This document shows, piece after piece, positions 8,423 through 16,553 of a stretch of DNA of 43,037 nucleotides; the first letter of the stretch is position 1, and each line of letters starts with the position of its first letter. Made by a program: the position numbers and the translations under genes. This stretch comes from DATHVR01 sp035461175. GTDB lineage: Bacteria; Actinomycetota; Acidimicrobiia; Spongiisociales; ZC4RG35. Where the stretch lies: assembly GCA_035461175.1 (NCBI GenBank), contig DATHVR010000185.1, positions 1 through 43,037 of the forward strand, read 5' to 3'. The notes under the pieces were generated by a model. It ran no database searches. It had not been told where the DNA came from and saw nothing but the letters and a program-made list of their open reading frames with translations.

Positions 8423-9832
8423 TCAGTCGGGTTGGGTGAAGCGGATGATGCCACGAACTACGTCGACGTCGTCAACTTCCAGCGTGATCACCTCGCCCGG
8501 CTGGGCCCGTATCCCGTCGGCATAGGCGATGATTGACGGATCGTCGATCCACACCGCGCTTCCGGAGTTCCGTTGCTCCACCACCACAGCCTCGAAGCGG
8601 TCGCCGATGCGCTCTCCCATCACCCACGCCTCCACCGCGTTCAGGCAGCGGGCCTCGATCTGGCCCGCCCTGCTGCTGGTCTCGGCCATGATCACGGCCA
8701 CCTCCTCCACTCCCGCCTCCACCCAGGCGGGGACCGGGGCTCCGGCGGAGATCGCCGCGCAGGCGGCAAGGGTGAAGCGATCACCCAGGCGTCGCAACGG
8801 GGCGGTGGCATGGGCATATCGGGCGGCGACACCGCCGTGGCCGATATCGCCCTCGGGGGCGCCGTCCCGGAAGCCGAGATACGACGACCCCCGCATGAGG
8901 TTGGTGGCGGCATCGAACACCGCCATCTGTCCGGGTCGGGCGGGATCGAGCCCATCGAGAAGCTCGGCCACGCTCTCGTCCCGGGTCCAGGCGATGCCCA
9001 GGCCTTTGACCGCGCCCCGAAAGCGCCCGATGGCGTCGGTGTCGGGCCGGGGCAGGGTGCGGAGGATCCCGGTTCCGGCCCCGACCATCAATTCTGCCGC
9101 CACCATGCCCGTCAGCAGCGAGACCTCGGCGTTCCAGCGGTCCGCCTCCACCTCGGGGCGGGTCACCAGCCTCCAGCGGCCATCCACCCAGACCGGGTCC
9201 TGTTCTGGCAGGCGCAGGGTGATCGCTCCCCGTTCGATGCCGCGGGCGATGCGCGCCTTCCCGAAGGCGGGGAAGGCGGCCAGGGGCTCGGGGGGTCGGC
9301 CGGCGTCGAACGCCGCCTGCAGTTCCTGGTACTCGTACCGGTGATGGGACCTGACGAGAGCGCGGCGCACGTCGTGGCGCCGGACCTCTCCCTCGGAGTC
9401 GACGTCGATTTCGAACACCACCGCCGGCCGGTCCTGTCCGGGAAGCAGGCTGGCGGACCCCTCCGAGAGGGCCTGGGGATGAAGCGGGATGCTGCGGTCC
9501 GGGCAATACACCGTGACTCCCCGCCTTCGCACCTCCTGATCGATGGGACCATCGGGGATGACGAAGGGTTCGAGGTCGGCGATTGCATAGCGGAGCCGGA
9601 TCCGACCTCCATCCAGGGTCTCGAAGGCGAGCGCCTGGTCGAGGTCCATCGCACCGGCAGGGTCCACGGTGACGAAGGGCGCCGAGCGGAGATCCTCGCG
9701 CTCGTGGGGATCCCGGGGGTCGGACTCGGCCGCCGCCAGCACTTCTTCGGGGAATTCGAGCGGTATCTCGGACTGACGTCGAATCTCGTCGAAGACCTCG
9801 GTGAGCTGGAGGACACGAATTCTGCGTCGCAC
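8423..9832 (-). CDS. RNB-domain exoribonuclease (RNase II family), short form
   Basis: This 469-residue protein is mainly an RNB catalytic domain. The magnesium-binding cluster is seen as TVDPAGAMDLDQALAFE (about residues 53-69), followed by IRLRYAIADLEPFV and the RRRGVTVYCPDRSIPLHP segment typical of RNase II/R. The C-terminal core has RYAHATAPLRRLGDR, the RNB arginine motif. It lacks the paired N-terminal cold-shock domains of classical RNase II/R and ends in only a small beta-rich tail. Short RNB proteins of this size are known in actinobacteria. It likely degrades single-stranded RNA 3' to 5'. The start is GTG at 9832, with TAGGTT 6 nt upstream. Confidence 0.88.
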   Translation of the reverse strand: MRRRIRVLQLTEVFDEIRRQSEIPLEFPEEVLAAAESDPRDPHEREDLRSAPFVTVDPAGAMDLDQALAFETLDGGRIRLRYAIADLEPFVIPDGPIDQEVRRRGVTVYCPDRSIPLHPQALSEGSASLLPGQDRPAVVFEIDVDSEGEVRRHDVRRALVRSHHRYEYQELQAAFDAGRPPEPLAAFPAFGKARIARGIERGAITLRLPEQDPVWVDGRWRLVTRPEVEADRWNAEVSLLTGMVAAELMVGAGTGILRTLPRPDTDAIGRFRGAVKGLGIAWTRDESVAELLDGLDPARPGQMAVFDAATNLMRGSSYLGFRDGAPEGDIGHGGVAARYAHATAPLRRLGDRFTLAACAAISAGAPVPAWVEAGVEEVAVIMAETSSRAGQIEARCLNAVEAWVMGERIGDRFEAVVVEQRNSGSAVWIDDPSIIAYADGIRAQPGEVITLEVDDVDVVRGIIRFTQPD

Positions 9833-9838
9833 GATCGG

Positions 9839-9844
9839 AACCTA
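9839..9844 (-). promoter_or_regulatory. Candidate -10 (TAGGTT) of leaderless promoter
   Basis: TAGGTT is followed by 6 nt and the GTG at 9832 of the RNB gene. No ribosome site is visible. Confidence 0.5.
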
Positions 9845-9858
9845 GTGGGGCCGGGTCG

Positions 9859-12027
9859 CTACCGGTCCAGCCGCTGCGCCAGTCGGTCGAGGGCGGCGCG
9901 GTAGTCGTCGGTCCGGTCGTAGCCGGAGTGCCGCCGGGGCAGGGGCCGGGGCTCTCCCGGAGCCGGTGGCCGCGAGGAGGGCGGGTCGAACACCTCGACG
10001 TCCTCCACCCCTTCGGCTCCGAGCGAGCCACCGATGAAGTCGGTCACCCGCCACAGGTTGATCCACCCCGGCGCCGTCGACGCGATCCCGGCCAGCAGCC
10101 CGGCCGAAACGTACTCGGGGAAGTAGCGGGCGTAGAGGCGGCGAAGCGGAGAGCCGTGCGTGAGCAGGGCAACACGGGACGCCACCCGGGGCGCGGCGGA
10201 AGCCAGAGTCGCCACCGCCACCGCCGAGCCCTGGGAATGGCCCGACAGGACCACCTGCCCCCGTTCGGTGAGCAGCTCGAGCCGGGCACCGAGCTGGGGA
10301 ACCGCCGCCTCGGCATAGGAAGGAGGCGACCAGGGATGAAACCAGCGGGGCCAGAAGGTGGCCACGTCCCACACCACGCCGACAGTTCGCCGGACGGCCC
10401 GGCTTCGGTAGAGGCGGGCGATGGCGATCACCGCTGCCACCGGCAGGAACCCGAGCACCCATGAGGCCGGACCCGCCCAGCGGTCCCCCCACCGGCCGAG
10501 TCGCAGGCCGAAGGCGTCCCCTCCCGTTGCCACCGCCAGGAAGGCGGCCACGATGACGACGAAGGTGGTGGCGGCCAGGACCAGGGCCACGCGGTCGGTG
10601 ACGGTGGCGAGCGCCTGGGCACGGCCCACCCTGGCGGCCCACTCCTGATCGGCGGGGTCGGAGCAGTCGAGGCCACCCCGGTCGGCGTAGCGACGGCCCA
10701 CCGCGTCGCAGTCCGGTCCCTTACCCGCCCGCCACCACGCCAACGCCGTCGCCGCCGCCAGCACCAGAAGGGCGAACACGGTGAGCACCGCCACGTCGCC
10801 CACCATTTCGCCGTAGACGATGGCCGAGGGGCCCCCGCTCGGGGCGGCCCGTCCGAGCAGATCGGCCAGCCGGATGGTGAGTCCCGACCCGAAGGCGTGC
10901 ACCATCCCCGCCGCCACCAGCAGCAGGGCCGGTGCCACCAGGACCGCCCGCAGCCCGGTCAGGCGCTGGTGGCTCCAGAGTCGGATCGCCAGTCCGCCTG
11001 CCAACAGCGCCAGCAGCGGGAACGCGGGGAGCAGTACCGCCCCGAGCCGGTCGGCTCCAGGAAGGGGACCCCCGGCGGCAGCGATGGTCGTCATCCCCCA
11101 GCTCGCCCCCATGACCAGCGCCAGATGCCCGGCGCTCAGGATCAGCAGCGCCATGTGCCAGCGGGAGGAGACCCCTTCGAGTCGGAGGGTGGCGAGACCG
11201 GCCAGAACCAGCAAGGCCGTACCCAGCGTCGCGGGCCACCCACCTCCGCCGGTGCTCGGGGTCGCCACCGTCAGTGCCACCGCCGTGAGGACGGCGGCAG
11301 AATGGATCAGGCCCAGCCGGTGGGCGATGTGGGGGGCGTCCCACAGGCTCCGGTGTCGGAAGTTGAGCGTGAAGGCCGGGTCCCCGTCACCGGCGAAGTC
11401 GCGGCGGCGGTGGATGGCGAGTTGGCTCTGGCGGGCCATCCACGCCACTGCCAGCAGGGCGGCGGTCGCCACTCCGGCACCCACCACCAGCAGCCGGCCC
11501 TGGTGTCCGCTCACCAGGCCGTTGTTCCATGGGGCCAGCCACCAGCGGTCCTGCAGACAGGTGCCCGAGTTGGCACATTGGAATGAGATCAGGTCGATGG
11601 CGCCGGACGCCACATAGGCGGCGACGGTGACGGAGAGAACGAGACCGTACAGGCGGATGACGGCGGCGGCGGCCGACTCGAGGCCGGAGCGGCGGCGGGG
11701 CTCGGCCCGCGCAGCCTCACCACCATGCCGCAGCATCCATCCGGCGAGATTGGCGAGGGCGAAGGGGGCGAGAAGCACCCATAACGCCCGCAGCCGGGCC
11801 GCCGAAGTGAGGCCGCCCCACGAGTAGCCCTCGCGTGCGAAGCGGGAGGGGATCCGGTCGATCCAGGGCCGGAAGAACCCGGCACTCTCGTCGCCCGCCA
11901 CCAGCTCGGTGAGGGGGACATCGAGCAGGTCCTCGGGGGAGGCCCCACCCACCCCGTGAACCCGCAGTTCGACCAGTTCGCCGGGAACTGGCGGGCTTCG
12001 GTCCTCCGGACGATTGGAGCGAACCAT
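9859..12027 (-). CDS. Polytopic membrane protein with split alpha/beta-hydrolase (lipase-like) domain
   Basis: This 722-residue protein is not one I can name. Residues 17-30 read ELVELRVHGVGGAS, which resembles the oxyanion-hole strand of an alpha/beta-hydrolase. From about residue 85 to 560 there are roughly ten or more hydrophobic segments (for example LWVLLAPFALANLAGWML and LVLAATTFVVIVAAFLAV). The C-terminal cytosolic part contains the nucleophile elbow GHSQGS, with the serine at residue 598, then LLTHGSPLRRLYARYFP, and a possible catalytic histidine at about residue 700 (RRHSGYDRTDDY). The simplest reading is a hydrolase fold interrupted by a membrane domain, perhaps acting on a lipid or glycolipid at the inner membrane. 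The start fits a leaderless TAGCTT hexamer. The following RNB gene is 26 bp downstream. Confidence 0.7.
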   Translation of the reverse strand: MVRSNRPEDRSPPVPGELVELRVHGVGGASPEDLLDVPLTELVAGDESAGFFRPWIDRIPSRFAREGYSWGGLTSAARLRALWVLLAPFALANLAGWMLRHGGEAARAEPRRRSGLESAAAAVIRLYGLVLSVTVAAYVASGAIDLISFQCANSGTCLQDRWWLAPWNNGLVSGHQGRLLVVGAGVATAALLAVAWMARQSQLAIHRRRDFAGDGDPAFTLNFRHRSLWDAPHIAHRLGLIHSAAVLTAVALTVATPSTGGGGWPATLGTALLVLAGLATLRLEGVSSRWHMALLILSAGHLALVMGASWGMTTIAAAGGPLPGADRLGAVLLPAFPLLALLAGGLAIRLWSHQRLTGLRAVLVAPALLLVAAGMVHAFGSGLTIRLADLLGRAAPSGGPSAIVYGEMVGDVAVLTVFALLVLAAATALAWWRAGKGPDCDAVGRRYADRGGLDCSDPADQEWAARVGRAQALATVTDRVALVLAATTFVVIVAAFLAVATGGDAFGLRLGRWGDRWAGPASWVLGFLPVAAVIAIARLYRSRAVRRTVGVVWDVATFWPRWFHPWSPPSYAEAAVPQLGARLELLTERGQVVLSGHSQGSAVAVATLASAAPRVASRVALLTHGSPLRRLYARYFPEYVSAGLLAGIASTAPGWINLWRVTDFIGGSLGAEGVEDVEVFDPPSSRPPAPGEPRPLPRRHSGYDRTDDYRAALDRLAQRLDR

Positions 12028-12033
12028 GGCCGC

Positions 12034-12039
12034 AAGCTA
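12034..12039 (-). promoter_or_regulatory. Candidate -10 (TAGCTT) of leaderless promoter
   Basis: TAGCTT is followed by GCGGCC and the ATG at 12027, a spacing of 6 nt. Confidence 0.5.
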
Positions 12040-12059
12040 GCCGGGCGAGGTCCTCGTCT

Positions 12060-13583
12060 CTAGAGAAGAGTCCGCAGCTTGCCCCGATCGACTTTGCCCA
12101 GGTGGGTCTGGGGCATCGACTCGACGAACATCACCCGGCGCGGGTGCTTGTATGCCTCGAGACGGGCCAGGACCCACTCTTGCAGTTGGGCCTCATCCAC
12201 CTCCCCCGACTTGACCACGAAGGCGACCGGACGCAGCAGGCCCGCCTCGTCCTCGATCGGCACCGCCGCCGCCTCCACGACCGCCGGATGCTCGAGCAGG
12301 CAGCTCTCCAGCTCCTGGGGCCGGAACCACTTCCCCTTCACCTTGACGGCGTCGTCGGCCCGACCCCGGTGGGTGACATACCCGTCGGCGTCGCGGGACA
12401 CCAGATCGCCGCCCACCACCCACTCGCCGCGGAAGGTCTCGGCGGTGGCGTCGAGGTCCTGCCAGTAGCCCAGGCCGCGGGAGTCGCCCCGCACCCACAG
12501 CCGCCCCACCTCGCCGTCGGGGAGGTCGCCTCCGTCCTCGTCACGGACTGCGATCTCGAAGCCGGGCACCACCCGCCCCAGGGTGCCGGGGCGGACGTCG
12601 CCGGGGGCGTTGGTGACGAAGATGTGCCACATCTCGGCCGTGCCCAGGCCGTCGAGAATCTCCACCCCGAAACGCTGCTTCCAGGCGGCGTAGAGGCTCT
12701 CGGGAAGGGCCTCGCCGGCCGAGGTCACGAAGCGGAGGTTGGACAGGTCGGCCCCCTCCGTCCGGGGGTGAGACAGCATCTGGTTGATGGCCGAGGGGAC
12801 GTGGATGAGGATCGTCGGGCGGTGCCGCTCGATCCGGTCGAAGAGGACCTCAGGAGTCGGTCGATCCGGAAACAGGGCGGCGGTGGCTCCAACCGAAAAC
12901 GGAAAGAAGAGGTTGGCGCCGGTGGCATAGCCGAAGAACAGCTTGGGAACTGCCAGCGTGACGTCGTCCGGGCGGTAGCCGACGTGGCGGGTGTAGAGGG
13001 CGGTGGTGTTGGCGAACGAGCGGTGGGTCTGCGGAACCGCCTTGGGCGCGCCGGTGGTGCCCCCCGAGAACAGCCAGATAGCGGGGTCGTCCCGGTGGGT
13101 CCCGAACCGCTCGCACCGGCCGCTGCGGTCGAGGTCGTCGATGGCCAGATGGCCGGGAAGCTCGCCCCCCACCACTACCAGGCGGGTCTGCCATGAGGCG
13201 GCGGCCGCCGCCTCAGCCACCGCCTCGGCCCGGGCGGCACCCACGATGGTCACCGGGGCGCGGGAGCGGTCGATCATCGTCGCCATGGCTCCGGTTTCCA
13301 GTTCGGGGTTGACCATCACCGCCACCGCCCCGATGCGGAGGATCCCGAACAGGGCCCCGACGTAGTCGGCACCGTCCGGCAGAGCCAGCAGGACCCGCTG
13401 CTCCGGGGCCAGCCCCAGGCCGCGGAGGGCGACGCCGAAGCTACGGGCCAGGTCGTCGACCTCGCCGTAGGTCAGCGACCCAGAGTCGAGGCGGAGAGCC
13501 TCCCGGTCACCCTCACCCCTCTCCACCCGGGCACCCAGGAACTGCTCGTCGATGTTCAGCTGGATGGGCAGATCGACCGCCAT
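12060..13583 (-). CDS. Benzoate/anthranilate-type aryl-CoA ligase
   Basis: The open frame extends upstream across kynA, but the protein starts sensibly at ATG 13583 (MAVDLPIQLNIDEQF), giving 507 residues, the usual size for benzoate-CoA ligases. The adenylation P-loop is WLFSGGTTGAPKAVPQTH, the LDGLGTAEMWHIF block replaces the usual YGxTE region as in aryl ligases, and the C-terminus has YKHPRRVMFVESMPQTHLGK with the adenylating lysine. It joins an aromatic acid to CoA with ATP. Being divergent from tryptophan dioxygenase and kynureninase, it most likely acts on anthranilate, the product of that pathway; this is inference. A TAGGTT hexamer lies 7 nt upstream and a 54-bp palindrome directly behind it. 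Confidence 0.85.
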   Translation of the reverse strand: MAVDLPIQLNIDEQFLGARVERGEGDREALRLDSGSLTYGEVDDLARSFGVALRGLGLAPEQRVLLALPDGADYVGALFGILRIGAVAVMVNPELETGAMATMIDRSRAPVTIVGAARAEAVAEAAAAASWQTRLVVVGGELPGHLAIDDLDRSGRCERFGTHRDDPAIWLFSGGTTGAPKAVPQTHRSFANTTALYTRHVGYRPDDVTLAVPKLFFGYATGANLFFPFSVGATAALFPDRPTPEVLFDRIERHRPTILIHVPSAINQMLSHPRTEGADLSNLRFVTSAGEALPESLYAAWKQRFGVEILDGLGTAEMWHIFVTNAPGDVRPGTLGRVVPGFEIAVRDEDGGDLPDGEVGRLWVRGDSRGLGYWQDLDATAETFRGEWVVGGDLVSRDADGYVTHRGRADDAVKVKGKWFRPQELESCLLEHPAVVEAAAVPIEDEAGLLRPVAFVVKSGEVDEAQLQEWVLARLEAYKHPRRVMFVESMPQTHLGKVDRGKLRTLL

Positions 13584-13590
13584 GGCCGCC

Positions 13591-13596
13591 AACCTA
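13591..13596 (-). promoter_or_regulatory. Candidate -10 (TAGGTT) of aryl-CoA ligase promoter
   Basis: TAGGTT is followed by 7 nt and the ATG at 13583. The palindrome at 13599-13652 starts 2 bp upstream and would cover the -35 region. Confidence 0.5.
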
Positions 13597-13598
13597 AC

Positions 13599-13652
13599 CC
13601 GTTTTCGCGACAGAATTGCGCGCGATGGCGCGCAATTCTGGCGCGATAACGG
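13599..13652. repeat. 54-bp imperfect palindrome between divergent catabolic genes
   Basis: The inner arms CAGAATTGCGCGC and GCGCGCAATTCTG are perfect and separated by the 4-nt loop GATG. The outer 12 nt of each arm (CCGTTTTCGCGA against CCGTTATCGCGC) match at 10 positions. It sits between the aryl-CoA ligase and kynA, which diverge from it. It could be an operator for both genes, a REP-like palindrome, or both. Confidence 0.85.
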
Positions 13653-13673
13653 ATGCGGGGACCAGTCTCTTCC

Positions 13674-13679
13674 TAGGCT
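13674..13679 (+). promoter_or_regulatory. Candidate -10 (TAGGCT) of kynA promoter
   Basis: TAGGCT is followed by 9 nt and the ATG at 13689. No Shine-Dalgarno is seen, and the palindrome lies 21 bp further upstream. Confidence 0.45.
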
Positions 13680-13688
13680 GGGCCTGCG

Positions 13689-14768
13689 ATGAGCGATTCG
13701 GGCCTCTACTACCACGACTATCTCCAGCTCGACCGGCTGCTGGCCAGCCAGGAGCTCGAGAGCGCCAGGGCGGGCGAGGCGATGCACGACGAGATGCTCT
13801 TCATCATCGTCCACCAGGCCTACGAGCTGTGGTTCAAACAGATCCGGTGGGAGCTGGAGGACGTGATGGACGCCCTGTCGGGGTCGGTCTTCAGCGAGCA
13901 CGACACCGGGCGGGTGGTGTCGCGGCTGCGCCGGATCACGGTCATCCAGCAACTCCTCCTCACCCAGATCGACGTGCTGGAGACGATGACGCCGATGGAC
14001 TTCCTCGACTTCCGCAACCATCTGGTCCCCGCCTCCGGGTTCCAGTCGGTCCAGTTCCGCCTGATCGAGAACCTCCTTGGCGTGCGCCCCGAAGACCGGC
14101 TCCTGTTCGAGGGTGCCCCCTACACCCACCGGCTCCAACCCGAGCACCGCTCGCAGGTCGAGGCGTCGGAGCGAGAACTGACCCTCCACGACGCCGTCGA
14201 CGCCTGGCTGAGCCGGACGCCGTTCCTGGAGGACTTCTCGTTCTGGAACGTCTATGCCGAGGCGGTGCGCTCCATGCTCGCCGCCGACAAAGAGGTGATC
14301 GCCACCAACCCCAACCTGGGTGAGGACGAACGCGAGGCCCAGTTGAGCTCATTCCAGAAGACGATGGATCAGTTCGAGGCCGCCCTCGACCCCGACGCCT
14401 ACGCCAAGCTGGTGGAATCCGGCGCCCGGCGGATGTCGTTCCGCGCCTTCCAGGCGGCGTTGTTCATCTCGCTCTATCGCGACGAACCCGCCCTCCAGGA
14501 GCCGCACCGGCTGCTGGAATATCTGCTCGACGTCGACGAGGGATTCACGACCTGGCGCTACCGCCACGCCCTGATGGTTCAGAGGATGATCGGAGCCAAG
14601 ATCGGGACCGGCGGCTCGGCGGGCGCCAAGTACCTGCTCAAGCTGGCCGAGCGAAACCGGGCCTTCCCCGACCTGCTGGTGCTGCCCACCTTCCTCGTCC
14701 CCCGTTCCGCCCGCCCCAAGCTCCCGCCAGAACTGGTCGACCAGATGAGGTTCCGGTACCAGCCGTGA
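13689..14768 (+). CDS. kynA: Tryptophan 2,3-dioxygenase
   Basis: This cytosolic heme enzyme opens the indole ring of L-tryptophan to give N-formylkynurenine, the first step of the kynurenine pathway. The 359-residue protein has the substrate-side motif FIIVHQAYELWFKQ near residue 40, FRNHLVPASGFQSVQFR near residues 112-128 and the proximal-heme segment YRHALMVQRMIGAKIGTGGS near residue 290. All hallmark regions are present. It is longer than the roughly 280-residue proteobacterial enzymes, and the extra length lies in the middle and C-terminal helical parts. The kynureninase gene overlaps its stop by 4 nt (GTGA), so the two are translationally coupled. Kynurenine formamidase is not adjacent and must be elsewhere or replaced. 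Confidence 0.95.
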   Translation: MSDSGLYYHDYLQLDRLLASQELESARAGEAMHDEMLFIIVHQAYELWFKQIRWELEDVMDALSGSVFSEHDTGRVVSRLRRITVIQQLLLTQIDVLETMTPMDFLDFRNHLVPASGFQSVQFRLIENLLGVRPEDRLLFEGAPYTHRLQPEHRSQVEASERELTLHDAVDAWLSRTPFLEDFSFWNVYAEAVRSMLAADKEVIATNPNLGEDEREAQLSSFQKTMDQFEAALDPDAYAKLVESGARRMSFRAFQAALFISLYRDEPALQEPHRLLEYLLDVDEGFTTWRYRHALMVQRMIGAKIGTGGSAGAKYLLKLAERNRAFPDLLVLPTFLVPRSARPKLPPELVDQMRFRYQP

Positions 14769-15904
14769 ACCCGCTCAAGGACGGGTTCTCCCGGTTCCTC
14801 ACCGCAGCCCCTGAGCGGCTCCACGCCGCCGCTCACTCCCATCATCCCTGGCCCGACGTCACCTTCGATGCCCATCAGCAAGCCTGGCTCGACGCCGCCC
14901 GGCTGGCGGACGACAAGTGGGACCACATCTTCGGGACCGTGTTCCCGTCCGCCCGGTCCCGGGTGGCATCGGTCCTGGGCCTTCCCGATCCCGACTCGTT
15001 GGTTTTCGCCCCCAACACCCACGAGTTTGTCCTCCGCATCGCCTCGACCCTGCCCGCTCCGTTCCGGGTCCTCACCTCGGATGCGGAGTTCCATTCCTTC
15101 GCCCGCCAGTCCGCTCGCTGGGAGGAGGAGGGCGCCGCCCGCGTCGACCGGGTGGCTGCCGAGCCCTTCGCCAGCTTCCCCGATCGCCTGCTGGAGGCCG
15201 CCGGGGAGGGCTATGACCTGGTCTTCGTCAGCCACGTCCACTTCAACTCGGGCTATGTCATCCCCGATCTGGCCGATCTGGTCGCTGCCCTGGATGACGC
15301 GCCCACGGTGGTGATCGATGGCTACCACGGGTTCATGGCAGTTCCCACCGACCTGGGACCCGTGGCCGATCGTGTCTTCTACCTCGCCGGCGGCTACAAG
15401 TATGCCATGGCCGGCGAGGGCGCCGCCTTTCTCCACGTCCCTCCTGCCGCCGCCGCCCGACCCGTCAACACCGGCTGGTGGGCGGGCTTCGACGCCCTGA
15501 CCGAGGCACCGGCCGGGGTCCCATACGCCGGAGGGGGCCGGCGCTTCGCCGGAGCCACCGCCGACCCGTCGGGGGTGTATCGGCTGACGGCGGTCCTGGA
15601 CTGGCTGGATACCGCCGGGGTCACCGTCGAGGACATCCATGCCCATGTCGCCGACCTCCAGGCGAGGCTGCTGGCAAGCCTCGATCCCGGTTCGGCGCAG
15701 TCACTCCTGCCTCCGGCCGCCTCGGCCGAGCGAGGCCACTTCCTGACCTTCCGCCGACCCGACGCCGCCCGCCTGTATGAGCGCGCCCACGACCGCCGGG
15801 CCATAACCGACTACCGGGGGGATAGATGGCGCCTCGGGTTGGGCATATACCACGACGACAACGACATCGACCGGCTGGCGGACGTCGTCAACTCGATTCT
15901 GTGA
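14765..15904 (+). CDS. kynU: Kynureninase-like PLP enzyme
   Basis: This 379-residue class V aminotransferase-fold protein starts at GTG 14765, overlapping the stop of kynA. The PLP-binding aspartate is in VVIDGYHGF and the Schiff-base lysine in AGGYKYAMAGEGAAF, a pattern shared with kynureninase-like proteins. Coupling to tryptophan dioxygenase strongly supports hydrolysis of kynurenine to anthranilate plus alanine. It diverges from the well-studied KynU types in its short N-terminus (LKDGFSRFLTAAPERLHAAAHSHHPWP), so assignment rests partly on context. Anthranilate would then be passed to the CoA ligase encoded on the opposite strand at 12060. Confidence 0.85.
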   Translation: MNPLKDGFSRFLTAAPERLHAAAHSHHPWPDVTFDAHQQAWLDAARLADDKWDHIFGTVFPSARSRVASVLGLPDPDSLVFAPNTHEFVLRIASTLPAPFRVLTSDAEFHSFARQSARWEEEGAARVDRVAAEPFASFPDRLLEAAGEGYDLVFVSHVHFNSGYVIPDLADLVAALDDAPTVVIDGYHGFMAVPTDLGPVADRVFYLAGGYKYAMAGEGAAFLHVPPAAAARPVNTGWWAGFDALTEAPAGVPYAGGGRRFAGATADPSGVYRLTAVLDWLDTAGVTVEDIHAHVADLQARLLASLDPGSAQSLLPPAASAERGHFLTFRRPDAARLYERAHDRRAITDYRGDRWRLGLGIYHDDNDIDRLADVVNSIL

Positions 15905-15920
15905 CCAGAAGGAGCAACAC

Positions 15921-16553
15921 GTGGACGTGATCGAATTTCTCGCCCGGGTAGGGGCCGGAACTGCCCTGGCGGCGGTACTCGGAATCGAGCGGGAGGCAAA
16001 CCGCAAGGCTGCCGGTCTGCGCACCTATGCGATGGTGGGCCTCGGCTCGGCGGTGTTCACCATCATCTCCATGGAGGCATTCGATGCGGCCGACACCTCC
16101 CGGGTGGCGGCCCAGATCGTCAGCGGGATCGGATTCCTCGGTGCCGGCGCCATCTTCCGTTCCGGCCCCCTCGTCAAGGGACTGACCACGGCGGCCGGCC
16201 TGTGGGCGGCCGCCGCCATCGGGATGGCGGCCGGGACCGGCAACGAGATGTGGGCGCTGATGGCCTCGCTTCTCGCCTCCACCGTCTTCATCGCCCTGCG
16301 CTGGTTCGACGCCGCCATCGCCCGCCTGCGCACCGGATCGGTGCTCGAGGTCGACATCAGCCCGGCGGCGGCCTTTCTGACGGTACGCGAGAACCTCGAA
16401 CTGATCGATCCCGAGTTCGACCTGGTCGACATCCACAATCGCGGCGACGCCGCCACCATGCGGCTGATCGTCTCTTCCGAACGCTCCGAGATGCTCCGCC
16501 ACGCTCTCTCGGCAATGCCGGATGTGAGCGAAGCCCGGCGAGTGGATAGATGA
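15921..16553 (+). CDS. MgtC/SapB family membrane protein
   Basis: This 210-residue inner-membrane protein begins at GTG 15921 behind AGAAGGAG. The N-terminal half has the MgtC signature, with AAVLGIEREANRKAAGLRTY, then GIGFLGAGAIFRSG and GLTTAAGLWAAAAIGMAAG, in several membrane helices. A soluble C-terminal domain of about 70 residues (EVDISPAAAFLTVRENLEL onward) resembles the ACT-like tail of MgtC. Family members are linked to magnesium limitation and inhibition of ATP synthase, but their function outside enteric bacteria is unclear. It overlaps the next ABC ATPase gene by 4 nt. Confidence 0.88.
   Translation: MDVIEFLARVGAGTALAAVLGIEREANRKAAGLRTYAMVGLGSAVFTIISMEAFDAADTSRVAAQIVSGIGFLGAGAIFRSGPLVKGLTTAAGLWAAAAIGMAAGTGNEMWALMASLLASTVFIALRWFDAAIARLRTGSVLEVDISPAAAFLTVRENLELIDPEFDLVDIHNRGDAATMRLIVSSERSEMLRHALSAMPDVSEARRVDR

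Noticed and set aside
13584..14189. Longer 709-residue start of the aryl-CoA ligase
   Set aside because: It would overlap kynA by about 500 bp on the opposite strand. Real homology starts at ATG 13583, where a promoter hexamer also sits.
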